From: Balanoglossus misakiensis
Lineage: Eukaryota; Hemichordata
Direction of reading: 5' to 3'
Assembly: GCA_040954595.2 (NCBI GenBank)
Contig: CM082586.2
Location: forward strand, 7,874,001 to 7,938,000
Length of the DNA: 64,000 nucleotides
Shown here: piece by piece, positions 45,561 through 59,955 of the stretch
Position numbering within the stretch: position 1 is the first letter of the stretch
Layout of the letters: each line of letters begins with the position of its first letter
Translations under genes and position numbers: made by a program
Notes under the pieces: generated by a model
What the model saw: the letters and a program-made list of their open reading frames with translations, nothing else
Told to the model about the DNA's origin: nothing
Databases searched by the model: none

Positions 45561-47900
45561 CAAGGCCACCCAGAGACAAGGTCAAAGATGATTTTTTAAA
45601 AAGTCCCGTAAGAATTATTCACTTGTGAATTCAACCGTCTATAAATAAACTGAGATGTTCAATTGATACAGATATCAAATGGTTCACCCCTTGCATCCAT
45701 TTTCCATACCCCCCCCCCCCCCCCGCATATCAAAAAGTTTAACCCCTTAGATAGCCCAAATTATATTTTGTGGAGTACTAGTAGGCCTACATGGGAATTC
45801 CAACATTTCCTGGTAAATATCACAATTAGCAGCCTAATCAATGGCATGTTCTAAAATCGTGGCTTATCAATGTACACAAACGGCAGAAACAAACGGTGCG
45901 TTCATTTAGAAAGCCGCGGAATTCGATGATCGATCATGCGCGCGCACCTACCAAGATTTTCCACAGAAAAATCATCTATGCTCATAAAACACACTATCCG
46001 AACTTTACCATGACTGCACATGAAAATGTGACCGAAGATCATGTACTGATCTGACGAAGTCAGATCCCGTAAGGAGTACGGTGCCCAGAGTACTAGATCT
46101 TCGAGTTAAAAAAAAAACGGAAAAAAACAGTACATTTCAAAACCGAAACGTGGACATGCATTCGCGTCTACGGCCGCCATCACAAAATATTCTTCCACGA
46201 TCTCTCACGGGAAGATGAGCTTTTCTCAAGTTCACAGTGCTATCGTTGGCATCAAGTATGATACAACTAACTCAGGAACAGTCCAGCAACTTTTGGTGTA
46301 GTAGCTTTACGGGAATTTCCTCAAGAAAACAGACGCGGTGTGTGCAGTGACCTTGCAGATGCCTACAACTGCATGTGACTGGCTTTGGACGCGACGCACG
46401 ATGACTCCTTACACAATCCAAAAGTTTATTGTTCCGCCGCGTTGGCCGTCGTAATTTTCTGTTTATCGTATTGCGACATTAGCCGTGGACTGTGAATATT
46501 AAGCCAACTAATAAAATATAGTGCAATAATCTCACACTTGCACAAACAGTACTACATTCCATATAACGAATTGATATTACCTAAATCCTGGAGGATTATT
46601 TTGTTGCACGCGGAAGTTTATTTTATTATCAAATCATGTCAGCTGTCAGTCTGGGCAATAATCCACGAGGTAGCCTCGTCCCAGGACCAACTCCCACATC
46701 CTCGATCCCAGTTCCATTTAAACTCCAATAAAACAAGTGTTATTGTACACGAAAAGTCACCTTCGGTGAAAAGCGACTACTGTACTGTAATTTGTATAGT
46801 GGGGTAATTTTTTCATGCGGTTCAGAGATATCTCGTTTTTATCCGCCCATTTATATTTTACCACCATTTTCAAAAATTGCAATTTCCGTGATTCTAGGCT
46901 GCCAGATATTGACCCAAGCCACTCCCTAGGACAGACACTGCCGTACATTTAGTATTCAAATGGGCAGAGATACTTTCCAGTCGGGTAAGCCAACAATGAC
47001 TTGATTCCCATTGATCAAGTCGGATTTCCTACGGCCTGGCTCGGCTGAAGCCCCGGCACTCTACGACAGACACCGGAAAACTTCCAATAGACTGGGGTTT
47101 ATTAACTCTTTACGGACGTTTTCGCGTCATAGTTTCGCTAGTTGTTTTTTTAAAAAAATCCACAACACATTTTGTATGATAGTTACTACAGCTTGCATTC
47201 ATGGCAATTCGAGCCAGATATCTCCAAAGTGTTAAGTTTAAGTTAACACAAAACATCGAGAAAACTGTTTTTGGAAGGAAATTTAAAGTGCTTGTGACTT
47301 CAAAGTTGTGTAGGCCTAAACAATGATCACTCTGAAGTAAACAACTGTTCTCCTATATCTAGGTGTTCAGAAAATATATAGTTTTAGGGGATTCTGAGCT
47401 CGAAAGGGACAAAGTCTCTCTCTTGCTGCCCTTTTCCATTAATTGTGTCTGATACAAGATGATATTCTACATGTTGAACCACACACTTCCATCTCGTTTG
47501 TAAGATATGGGAGCAAAAACCTTACCAAAATGAATAAACGGTAAAGACCGATTATTCACATGGCGAGTTTTTCACTCTCGTGTCTACAAGCGGGACGGTG
47601 ATTAATCGGTCTTTACCGTTCTTGACATGTACTGTAAAACAGACAGACACACACGCACACACAGTAATCGCTTAAACATTACCTCACATGATGCACATTG
47701 ACAAATCATCACTTTCTGATTGTCGTCAGTCTCGCAACAAAAAACACGTATCTGCTTTGCTTTGCTGTTTAATCATCCATTATGAATTGTATTGCAGCAT
47801 CTACAGGTCTAGTTAGGGGAGAATTCACATGCAGCCTACAATTTAATAATTCTACTTTGCCGATGTTGTGTTAAAATCAATGAGATAAGCTCATATTGGT
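45560..47900. other. Gene-poor stretch downstream of the sulfatase
   Basis: No credible gene. It holds a poly-C tract (about 45710-45724) and a decayed TTAA MITE at 47403-47600, related to 21444-21798. Confidence 0.5.
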
Positions 47901-47903
47901 CAT

Positions 47904-50900
47904 TCAACACCATCCAGGCGTCCATATGCCCCCGTAATTGGCTCCGGGGTCAGAGTTGACAAAGTCTAGTTCCGGATAGAACGGTGGTGGCGCTCCATCT
48001 GTGATGGCGGCTGCTGCTTGTCGCAACTCTTCCACTTTTTCGGGCATTTCTCCGGACAGGTCATTTATCTCACGAGGATCATCTGAAAATCAGACAAAGT
48101 AATTCAATCTACTGTCTGAGACACTTCGTTAACGATGATATTTAATTTAAGTATCCAAAATATATATCATTGAAATTCTAAGCCTACTGAAATTTTCAGT
48201 CGCGCTCAGACGCTTGCAACCTCCCATGATGCTGAAGTTACCATCGGATTTTATAGGTTTAAGGAACTTACACACTTACTCCATTTATTGTCTGTAGTAT
48301 TGAAATACCGTAATGAATGATGAATAAACTTGATCATATCTTTTATATGTAATATTTCTGCACATTGCGCGAATCTGGTACCAAATTCGAAACAGAATTC
48401 GATGCTAACTACAGCACGTCGGCTTCCGATCGTAACCGGCGCGCACATGCCACATGACAGAAAATATCAGTCCACGTTACCTGCAATGTTAAACAGAAGA
48501 GTTGCATTCAGTATGTCAGTATCTGGTACGTCTGGCACAGTGACATTGAGGTCGACCAATTCTGGAGGCGCGTAAAATCTATCTGTAAAATATTAAATGA
48601 AACAAACAATTAATTTACAACAATATTAATAGAATATATCACAGCAAAACTATGTTCTAGGCCTACACGATTAAAATTGGTTTTATCGTGCGTCCCAGAA
48701 GACACAAACTTGACTACAACCACCGTGCAATATCTTTTGCCTTTCCATTTATAAAATATATTTTGCCGAGAGTAGAGTAGCCATTTCGTAACACACAGGA
48801 TACCACTGTAATAAATTGAAGACAAGAAGGCATAATAATAGACAAGAATCCCCATATGTTACAGCACTAAATGTGACATACCCATATAATAACCCATAAT
48901 AGTATCGCCTGTAACATTCCGCATCGCCGCATAACTTCCATCTATCAACTTGTAATCACCAACCCTGCAAAATACACACACGTTTATTTGCCAGAGTCTG
49001 CAATATCATTGAAGAGGCTAATCAATTGGTGCTAAACATTGAGTAGTCAGTCAGCCAATCTATCTATCTATCTGCCTGCCTGCCTGCCTGTCTGTCTGTC
49101 TGTCTGTCTGTCTGACTGACTGACTTTCTGTCTGTCTGTCTGTTTATCTATCTATCTGTCTATCGGTCGATCTATCTCTCTATCTCTCTATCTATTTATT
49201 CTTTTATGCAGATTCCATCCATCCATTAAACAATCCATTCGTCCATACATCCATTCCTCCCTCCCTCCCTACATCCATACACCCATCCATGTATCCACCG
49301 CAGGTAAATACTAAGACACCTTATAGCCGTACAGGGACTGACATCGGGGTAATTATCATAGTGTATCAAGAAATGGTTCCTTGGAGATGGTTTTCCCTCT
49401 GAAATAGTCTCCCACACATTCTTGCCATCCATGTTCGGATCTGGTGAGATAGCAAGGTGATACAGGCGTTAATAAACATTTAATGTGCAGGCATGACTCT
49501 AAAGAAACATAATATACTTCCATCAATTGAATATGTCAACAGGAGTTGGAAGGAGAAGTTTTTGATGGTTGGTATTAACCATCACCCAGAATTATTTGAT
49601 GGAAATGAGCATCAGCACGACACAAAGTAACCTGTCTAAGCAATAATAATCAGGGGCAAGGCACGCTATATAGCATCTATCAAATTCAAGAATTTCTATG
49701 AAAATCAATGTATGGACCTGGAAGCTTTTCGAGGAAAGGGGCAAAAGGAAAGTACGTAACTTACCAGGTGTACCACCTGCCAGACTGACAAGGGTTGGGT
49801 GAATATCGGTCACGTGAATTAATCTGAAATTCAAAATGGTTATTGATAAATACGGTTTGCAGACATGTAACTTAAAGTTGTTTACATACTACATTCTGCA
49901 TGGAAATAGTATAATAATTTTAATATATATACATATACATATACTGTATATACAAAGTATGTGGTTCAACTGGTCCGATACAAAGTGCTCAATACTAAAG
50001 TAGAGCGGAATATAAAGTAAGGGTAGTTGGAGAAATGAAAGGCGGTATAATATTTTATAACGTTGTTTCGTGAATTACTGGACTAAACTGGCGAAAACAC
50101 AATTCAAGGGGGAAGACGTAGTTATATGCAGGTACACAGGTGGTGGAATGTTGGTTGGCGTGGACAGTTTTGCATAACAATGCATGGACAGTTTTGCATA
50201 ACAATGTATAGCTGGTGATATGAATGTACATGCAGTGCCCACGCCCCTACAGCACACCAAAGTGATTTAGTGTGTGGTAAAGTTACCAAATGGGGGTTTT
50301 GGTAGTAGAGAGCAGTCTAAAATGTTAAGCTAAGGCATATTACTCTTCATTGACGTATCCAGTTTTCTTCAGCAACTTGCCATGCACAAAAGCAGTAGAT
50401 CGTATACCGCCCTCAAACGGTGTACCCATATTGCCTCTAAACGGCCACTGTGTTCCCGTACCTCCATAGCCTCCATTCTAAACAAATTGGAACATATGGG
50501 TATTATTATACATATGCAATGGCCTTAAATGTGATTAAAACATTTTCAAATGTGTAACCTGTAAGAGTAATCCATCTGAACTCATCATGCTTTTTATTGC
50601 TAGATAATAAGAATGTGTAACATGCCCTACATTTATGTTACAAAGTGTCGAAGAAAGAATTTGCAGGTGTGATTATTTTTTAAAAGAAAGCGATGTGACG
50701 CTTGATATTTCAAGACATGCGTGTGGGGAGTAGGAAATGTGCATAATAGCAACAAACCAGAGAGATATCAAGTAAACAGCATCGCTGAAGGCGAGAACAT
50801 GGACAAGACTTACATCAGACAGGTAGATCATAATCGTGTCATCCCACATTCCACGTTCCATGAAAGTCTTGGTAACATTGTCTACCATTTCATCTACCAT

Positions 50901-52445
50901 TGACATCATTCCTGAAATCCAATATCAATATAATGTGACTCAGTCATTTTTGTTTTTACAATTGCAAAAAAGCATTATTATATTATATCATGCTACAGGT
51001 ACTGCCAGGTGGCAGGATATGGTGTGATATGATGGTGAATGTGTCCTTACCACGATATGTCTGTAGATGGGGAACAGTTGGTGTTGGTTCATACAATTCC
51101 TTAAATCGATCAGGAACCTGTAAAGCACAAAAACAGCTTCTTTTTGTAATCAAGTTCCGGAATCGTGTAACAAACATGTTTGTCCCCTATCCTTAAAATA
51201 CTTCCGGGTCAACTGATATAGACTTACCTGAAATGGATGGTGAGGTAGTAGTATCGGCATGTACAAGAAAAGTGGTGTGTTTGGATTGTGGCGCGACACA
51301 ATATCGACAGCTCGTTTCGTAAACAGCTCCTGATTAAAAAAACGACAACAAAGTTATATCTTCAGTCTTGTGAATTTCTGATGGTCGCGAGTTTTGATAA
51401 TCAATGCAAGATTTTACCAAATTTCCCCAGTATACAAAAATAATAAAACATCAGCAATCATATAGATGTTTTTTTGAAAAATTTAAAAAATAATAGGGAT
51501 ACCTACACTAAGATGGGTCCCGTTTTCATGCACGACGGCACCTGTATTGTCACGGAAATCAGGGTACCTTGCAGGGCTATATCCAGGATTGCCCGTAACT
51601 ACAAGAAACAAAAAGAAGTGTTTTTCGATTGTGGTGTGGAGCTTCTTTAACCCAACAACGGGAGAACTCAGCAACCCAGAGATTGCTTATAGTTTTGAAG
51701 CAACTCGGACTTCGGAGGGTATTGTTCATTGATCAGCCGACTCAAATACGGCCTTATAAAAGTGAAGTATTTTGATCAGTTTTCGTTGAGAAGTGGAGTC
51801 TTGAAATCGCATATGCAATTTTAGAAATGCATGATAGTAATTCATAATGTCTGTAAACCTCGGGCTCGAAACCTCGGCATAGAAGATCAATAAATATACG
51901 CTTTTATGTTTTTTTTCAGATGTTAACTGCAAGAAGGGTGATGTAATAACTAACCCAAGTTGTCCACCCTTCCACATGTACACTCGCAACACAATTGAAT
52001 GACGACATTAATAGGTTGCAAAGTTCTTATAAGAACTAAGGTTCGAGAACTGTTCCTTCATAAGCTTCAGGATTACTACTGAAGCGTGACAATAATCTAA
52101 CTGACATTATACACATTCATTTGCTGAAGGTGATTTACTACTGTAAAGGCATCCTTACTATCGTGAGTGTAATAATAAACCATCCCATGGAAGGGTCCGT
52201 AGCTTGAATCAAATCCACGGTAGAATGGGGTCACGTCCCATCGGCATGCCCCAAGATGCCATCTGCATTAAAAAAACAGAAAACGTACATTAACTTGCCC
52301 CGTCTATTGCATTATGGCTTTACGTGTAATCACACATACATACATACATACATACATACATACATACATACATACATACATACATACATACATACATACA
52401 TACATACATACATACATACATACATACATACATACATACATACAT

Positions 52446-52494
<49 letters not shown>

Positions 52495-52586
52495 TACATA
52501 CATACATACATACATACATACATACATACATACATACATACATACATACAACATGCATGCATGCATGCATGCATGCATGCATGCAT

Positions 52587-52647
<61 letters not shown>

Positions 52648-55386
52648 TACATACATACATACATACATACATACATACATACATACATACATACATACAT
52701 ACATACAACATACATACATACATACATACATACATACATACATACATACATACATACATACATACATACATACATACATACATACATACATACATACATA
52801 CATACATACATACATACATACATACATACATACATACATGCATGCACGCACGCATACATACATACATACATGTACATACATATACTCACTTCCCAACCAA
52901 GTGAGTTGAATACCCAAGTTCCTTCAGTGCTTCACTCAATGTTTTGAACTCTCTGGATAAATAGCTCGGCTGAGCTGGCAGAATGATGGCATGCTGAAAT
53001 GGGAAATATACTTACATTTAATTGGGCTATACTTTACGTCACTCTCTTAATCACTAACTTAATACACAAAGAGCTATAAATGACAGTTGAAAATAAGATA
53101 GCTTACACCAAGTCCACTTCTGAATGGGTAGTATCCAGTCATGAGAGCAGCTCTTGTTCTACAAAGGGATGACAAAACTACATTGGAAACAATATTGAGC
53201 CAGAGGAGTTTAATTCTACAAATTCTAACAAAACATCTTATAGTGTTTTTCTTGCAACTGTAACTGTGCAGATTTCCCCCTTCTATCTCCTACCAGTATA
53301 TATCCACAAGAAAAAATCGGCAACGTCACTTAAAGGGGAAATCCGTCGTAGCTGATTTCTACATAATTTGGTAGCTTTGATGTCACTCTTTCAGAAAAAA
53401 ACATATTCGCCATGTATAGGTCGCGCGATTTTTTACAAAATCTAGAGAAAGTTCCAATATGGCGTTTACTGTAATTTGAATCATGGGAAAAAAAGCGCCA
53501 GGACCAACTTCCGCCCACCTTAGTGTGGGTGATACCATTTTCCGATTGGTGTCACTGCGTCACAAGCTAAGCGTATTTGCATATTTTCGATGGGTTATAG
53601 CTCATGAAAACTGTCAATAGATGACAAATTTTCGACTTTGCTGATGATTGTTTATCAACTGATGCAAAGAACAAACAATAGCTATGAAAATACGCCTAGT
53701 CTGTCGCCCAGTGGCACCTATCGGAGAATGGTATCACCCACACCATGGTGGGCGGAAGTTGGTCCTGGCGCTTTTTTTCCCATGATTCAAATTACAGTAA
53801 ACGCCATATTGGAAATTCTGCCAACTTTCCCTAGATTTTGTAAAAAATCGCGCGACCTATACATGGCGAATATGTTTTTTTCTGAAAGAGTGACATCAAA
53901 GCTACCAAATTATGTAGAAATCAGCTACAACGGATTTCCCCTTTAATTTTTCCGTTTGCATTTTCAACTCATAGTATGCTTATGTACACGGTTAGGAACT
54001 TGAATTGAAATGAATGGAACTGACTAGTGTGATTGCTTTCATCTCTAATATACCAAGAAATATATTAAGGCAATGTTCCACTTTACCTGCATTTGTGTGC
54101 AAGGAGCCATATAGCCAATTACATTTCTTAAAGCCACTAAGTAAATAAATTTGTGAATTCTACATACGGTGCGCAAATGGGCTGTACATAGGTCTGATTC
54201 AAAATAACCCCACTTCTGGCCAAACTTTCCAGCACTGGCGTTTTCATAACTCCAATCTGATCATTCCATGAAACGTCAGCGTAGCCTGCCAAATGAAACG
54301 TGAACACAAACTTATCTGACCCATATGATTATAATTTGTTCTGATTTTCTTTCTTTTGTTTCGTACTTACTGAACAAGATCAGTATTTTTCAATGTGAGA
54401 TATTTGAACAAAAACTGTATAGTATGTTTTCTAACCATGCAAATTATATTCTTAAATATGAAAACAGGGAGTCACTTGAAAAATAATGATAGATGTCTTT
54501 TGTTGCAATCATATACACTTGTAAACTTGATGAACTGTTGAGCCAAAGACTCTTCATACACTGTTGCTGACCATTACATCAGGTAAACTCTTGTCATTAT
54601 ATAATTATGCTGAAATATACAGTAGGAACATTATAATTCATAGAAATTCAAATGAAGGATACCTATATTACTTAACAATGATATTTACCTGAATTATCAG
54701 TCATGATTAAGAATATATGTGGTTGTTTCTGTAACAAGAATAATAAACAAATACACATACATGTATCAATTTCATTGCTGTGAATCTTGACATCACTTTA
54801 GCATTTGTGCTTACACATTTTGTATGCCAGGTTGAGTTTGGTGTTTGGTCTAACGTTGAACTCCTGTTTTGATATGTGATCATGCAGGTAACCATCAAAC
54901 ATGTTTGAATTAGCTATCAGGGTGTTGTAAGCACAGTGTAGTACTCAACATACACTGATAACCATGAAGCCTAATGGGTGATATTCGAGAAACTCCCGAA
55001 ATATGAATGTGCACAATTGCAATCTCTTGCATATAATGCAATCAGACCAAAAAGTATGTTATAGAAATTTATCAGTACCTTTTCTGGGGTCTTCTCTTCT
55101 CGGGATGATGAAAAACTGAGGCTCCTTTCCTCTGTACATGGAAAAAAAGTTAGTAAAACATAATAATATCAAGTCCACTTACAGCTGTACTATTTAAATT
55201 ACACAATATATTCAGATGCTTTCAGGCATGTACAGGTCAACACGAGAAGCAATAACACACACAATTCGCATATTTCCCAAGTCAGCCTAATAACTCAGTC
55301 AGTCTCACTACCTTACCATGTTTTGGACTGGCTATGGTCGTATGACAGATAACTAAGAGGAGAACGAATCGCAGAATAGCTGCCAT
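47904..55386 (-). CDS. Arylsulfatase B-like enzyme, complete 17-exon gene
   Basis: Exons (transcript order): 55317-55386, 55079-55131, 54689-54728, 54168-54285, 53107-53158, 52890-52993, 52159-52262, 51507-51598, 51228-51329, 51051-51117, 50814-50911, 50344-50477, 49765-49823, 49320-49440, 48882-48964, 48481-48582, 47904-48082. The total is 1578 nt, 525 residues (human ARSB 533). Signal peptide MAAILRFVLLLVICHTTIAS. Motifs: QPHIFLIMTDNSG, the formylglycine site CAPTR, THLVGKWHLG, LLPHHPFQ, YLSDNGG, and FEGGIR before the C-terminal domain, which ends TPGWC. Family role: hydrolysis of sulfate esters, in ARSB on GalNAc-4-sulfate of dermatan and chondroitin sulfate in lysosomes. Relative to human ARSB: Asp54 is Asn, the Ser of CxPSR is Thr, and Lys318 appears to be Met. 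Activity is therefore uncertain. Several N-glycosylation sequons. Confidence 0.93.
49071..49205. repeat. CTGC/CTGT/CTAT microsatellite
   Basis: Compound tetranucleotide tract in an intron of the sulfatase gene. Confidence 0.92.
52331..52875. repeat. 545-bp (CATA)n microsatellite with CA and GCAT segments
   Basis: Compound tract of CATA, CACA and GCAT repeats in the intron before the exon 52159-52262, ending within about 20 bp of the donor of exon 52890-52993. Every frame is open but meaningless. Confidence 0.97.
53330..53946. mobile_element. 617-bp foldback MITE with TTAA ends in a sulfatase intron
   Basis: TTAA, then AGGGGAAATCCGTYGTAGCT; arms of about 230 bp match as inverted repeats around a divergent core and end CGGATTTCCCCTTTAA. 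It lies wholly within intron 53159-54167. Confidence 0.93.
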
Positions 55387-56660
55387 ATTTGCTTCGCAGG
55401 CACTGAAAGCAAAACAAACAGTTTCCATATATGCATTACATATTTACAAAATACGACTGAACAGGCTTGTTTTTCCATATTATTATGAGAGTGATTTAAG
55501 CTTCAAAACAACTGAAAACCAGGAAGGCTTGTGGCAACATACTAGATTGAATCTCGACAACTACAATTGGCATACATATTGCCCACACTATGATTGTATC
55601 TAGGTATGTCCATTCATTTTCAGCTGAACTAAAAATCAAGTAATTGGTACGTTGTATGTTCACTTGACAATTACATATTATGGGATGTGGTGGAGTGATT
55701 TACATGATTAAGAGTAATTTGAGTAATTAATAATTAAGCATTGAATAAATAGTAACAGTGTGCCTTATTGCAATATCTCATTAATTAGCTATCTTTGCGG
55801 CATCTAAACTAATATTCTATCATACCATGGCATAACTATCATAAACAATTCTTTCCAAACTAACTCAAAACAAGCATGTATTACATGCAATAAAAATACT
55901 TTCGCAAGTGTTACACCTTCTCTTCTTTGGAGTTACATACGTTTGGGATAGTCAAGTAGGGAAAGAGATGAGTAACACTGAGTTAACTTGAAATACAACC
56001 TATGATCTCCAATAAAAATATACAACAACTTCTCTTCATGTTATAACCTAACACCAAACACTAATGCATTAACTGTAGTATTTTGCATAGTGAATGCATG
56101 AACAGCATAGATGTCGCACAAAGGTAGGTCAATGAAATGGCATGGCAGACATGTCGTATCAGCATGAACAAACTAAAGATGTACTCTGAATAATATCTGG
56201 CAGTGAATTAAAACGTGGACTCCAGTTTCAAGTAATAAGCATTAGCAATAGGTAAATGAAGTAGCAAAGTTTTCCTGAGTTCAGGATCTGTTACCAAAAG
56301 ACTTGAATCTGCTTCATTCCCAATAGTGTCAAATATTCACTCCACCCCAAATAATAAACAATAGAAGTCTTGAAGTTCAGCTCCCAGTGGACTGATACAG
56401 GTACAGCATCATTTGATGTGATTTGAAAACATCACAGTGAAGTCTTGACAAAATTAAAAATTTGTAAAAAAAAACCCTGCCCAAACTGAATAGAAATGTG
56501 TATTTAATGACGGTTAGGACAGGTCCACCTAAACCTTAAATGATCTAGGGAATTGAAAAGCTTGCCAACATGGACAGAGTTGTGCGTTAAAACCGAAACG
56601 ATACTGTTGTATAGATTCAGCATGGATACATGAAAAAAAAGAATAAAGTCTAAATTTACC

Positions 56661-56755
56661 TTAATAGCCCCCTGCTCTTGCTCCACAACCAGTGTGAGGG
56701 ATACGTTCAATACGTGGTCTTTTATGCTACTGCCAACCAGACTGCGCATGTACCA
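56661..56755 (-). other. Possible non-coding first exon of the sulfatase gene
   Basis: A donor (AAG|GTAAAT, at 56655-56660) lies upstream of the coding exon, whose own acceptor (CTTTCAG) ends 16 nt before the ATG, implying an upstream 5'UTR exon. This is the best candidate seen; its start is unknown. Confidence 0.3.
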
Positions 56756-58911
56756 GCCAACATTTCACTGAAAACAAAACAGCCAATGGGGAGAGGGACG
56801 AAACCAAACCATTTTGACAAATTGATTTAGTGAAAAATTGGAATGTATACGTTTTCACAAGCGACATAGCGACCAATACAGCTCCGCTGTGATACTGTAC
56901 AAGAAACGACTTAAAAAATTGAATGACGCATTTCTATTAAGACGCGGATAAGACTTGACAGCAGAAGGCAAAAAATGTAATATCGTACAAATACAGTCAT
57001 GTATTGTACTGTTTGGTGAAATAAATGATTTTGTGTTTAAAAAAGTAAAAATTAGTCACCATTTGAGGAAACGTGACTTACAATCCAAGGGACCTACACA
57101 CCAAACGTCAAAACAACTAGGCACATGCATTTTTAAAGTTTGGCCTTTGGAATTTTTTAAAAACAAAACATGTAGTAAAAATTCCATATGATACATTCTG
57201 TCTTGATTTGATCAAAGGTCAGTTAGATCACCCCTAAGTTTCATTAGATACCACATTTCAAGACCATCTGACATGCGGACTCTAAGAAGATTTTTGACCA
57301 AAAAAAGGCAACCCCCCAATAACCATTATTGCAGCTTCTATAGTAATTTCAACATCTGATTCAAATCACATCCAGGGGCCTGCGCACACAAAATTTCAAA
57401 GTATCAATTGATTACAAAACTACACACATGCAAATTTCACCCAAAAAAATCAACAATCACCATATCTGCAGCAAAAATTCGTGTATAAACTTATATGCTG
57501 TCAGAAACAATTACAAAACAACGAATAGGAAAATTCCTGTCATTCCTGGCACTCACTGGAAATGACTTCTTTCCAAGCTCACGTTTTACAAAACTTGCAA
57601 ACAAGGCCTACACATGCAGGATTCACATATTTAAGGGTTGACAAATTTGGCCCAGTATTTCACGTGAAAAACAAAACAAAAGTAATGTTAAATGAAGATA
57701 TCACTTAGAGCTTTTTTGTGTATTAGATTCATGTGTGTGAATTTGTTATTCGATAAAAATGAAAAAAGGTCTTCTGAAAATACGCAATGTTGAACACCAC
57801 CTGTGTCCTCGTAAAAACTGTGTTTATGTTTTGTTTCGATTTCATAGAGCATACTTAATCAAAACAACTACATGGGAATAGCATATGTCAATTATGGAAA
57901 AAGTCATTTTGATAAAGTTTAATCGTTTGTTTTGACCTTTGGCATCTGCAGACAGGTACTGCAGTTTTGTTTTAAATCACCTTCTCTGACTCAAGTACCA
58001 GGGTATTGACGTCGATGGTTTGATCTCACTGGCGTTCGCAATCAATTGACGAGTAAATATAGACTACTAGTATTTTGACATTATATGAATAGGTATGACG
58101 TTTACTTGAGAAGTGGACGCCTCCAACAGACTGTATAGCTGGCATTGTTAGTCTAGACAACTGACATTTAGTTCCGAAAAAATGTTAACAATCACAGTGC
58201 ACTTAACTTGTATAAAACTTTGTTGGCAAGCAGAATATACTAAGCATATCTTGATGACTGAAGCTGTACAATTGGGAAATTTAGCATTTTTGATGTAATT
58301 CTCACTACTTTTGTTTCAACGGATCTACTTTATTCCCACGTCATATGGCAAAAGACGTTGGTTGGTTTCACAAAAACATATTCACCAAACAAACCAAAAC
58401 TGAAAGATTCTCCTCTCTGTTGGTTTTCGCTTTGTGTCAGAATTCCGTGTATCAGTTTTCCCGTAAAGGAATCAAACTATAGATGTAAAGATCGACTATG
58501 ATTTCATCACTGATAAACCTGGCTGAGTGTCCGTCCAGCCTATAAATCTAATACATTTTTAAATTCTTCCTCCTAAATGTTTAGTGGTTGTTTGAGTTTG
58601 TTGTGATTTCTGCTTTCTGTTTATGTCTGGCAATAAAAAGCAGCGTTTGCTTAAAAATTCCAGGTTCCCAGAGCGATTGGCATAAAAACTGTATATATTA
58701 CACACACAATATGGTTGGTTTACGTAGGCTTAGATGACATGACAAACATCATGAAAAAAAGATCCAGATATGCCGTGTTGTTAAAAGATATAAGAGCAAG
58801 AGAACATCTGTGTTATCTCTATTAGAAGTGATTTCTGTTACCTCTCTGATTGAACAACTGACCTTTGAAATCTCTCTCTCCCTCCCTCCCTCCCTCCCCC
58901 TCTCTCTCCCT

Positions 58912-58945
<34 letters not shown>

Positions 58946-59440
58946 TGTTGGAAACAGACTAACGAACTGATGAAAAATCTACCAATAGCCATTATCACTG
59001 AAGACAACGTCCGACATCAGAACATAGAAGACCTGACCAAAACCACAGAGGATGCAAAATTCATATAGTGCTGTTTTAGTTGTTGTTTTGATTCATTCAT
59101 TGCTTCATTCTTTAGCGAAAAAGTTAGGCATGTACATCCCAGAACGATTTATAAAACTTTCGTCGTAGTTTATAAATCCATTGATGGAAATTGTATATAG
59201 TCCATTCATACTACTACTGTGTGACCCTAATTTTTTGTTGATATGGCATCATACATCATATAATTTTACCCCCTTTTTACAGGAAAAACAGCAATTTTAT
59301 TCTATGGTGGGGTTGGGCGAAAAAAATTAATGGATCAGTGTAGGTGATTCATTGAGAAGGGGACCATTCTCAAAAACATATCTGAAACAAACAAACAAAC
59401 AAACAGCCTAACTAATTTAACTACATCAGCTGAAGCAGAC

Positions 59441-59955
59441 AGCTTAGTATCTCACTACAGTTAAAAATTACTGAACTGATTTCATTTTATTCCACAGCAA
59501 CACTAATTCCATTGCAATGTCTAGATTTGCAATGGAAGTAAAAACTGTACATATGTTTCCTAAGCGCTGTCGAATGTTCGTGCCGAAAGATATATTATTA
59601 CATGTACCAGTCTTTCTCGAATAAACTAATGTGGGTTTAATCTTATACCACTACATCTACGAAGTCAGAAGTGAATAAATCCCTGAATAACTATCACTGA
59701 AAGCTTAGTATCTCACTACAGTTAAAAATTACTGAACTGATTTCATTTTATTCCACAGCAACACTAATTACATTGCAATGTCTAAATTTGCAATGGAAGT
59801 AAAAACTGCACATATGTTTCCTAAGCGCTGTCGAATGTTCGTACCGCAAGATATATTATTATAGTACCAGTCTTTCTCGAATAAACAAATGTGGGTTAAA
59901 TCTTATACCACTACATCTACGAAGTCAGAAGTGAATAAAGCCCTCACTGAAAGCT
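59441..59955. repeat. Tandem duplication of a 260-bp unit
   Basis: Units at 59441-59701 and 59702-59955, both starting AGCTTAGTATCTCACTACAG, with only scattered differences. No coding content. Confidence 0.92.

Noticed and set aside
52256-52947. Open frames of about 190-217 codons in every frame
   Set aside because: They are translations of the CATA/CACA microsatellite in a sulfatase intron.
53330-53946. Mirror-image open frames of 62 and 102 codons
   Set aside because: They are the two arms of a foldback MITE.
56504-56749. 81-codon minus-strand frame starting MRSLVGSSIKDHV
   Set aside because: It overlaps the candidate 5'UTR exon of the sulfatase gene and runs through its donor; no domain.
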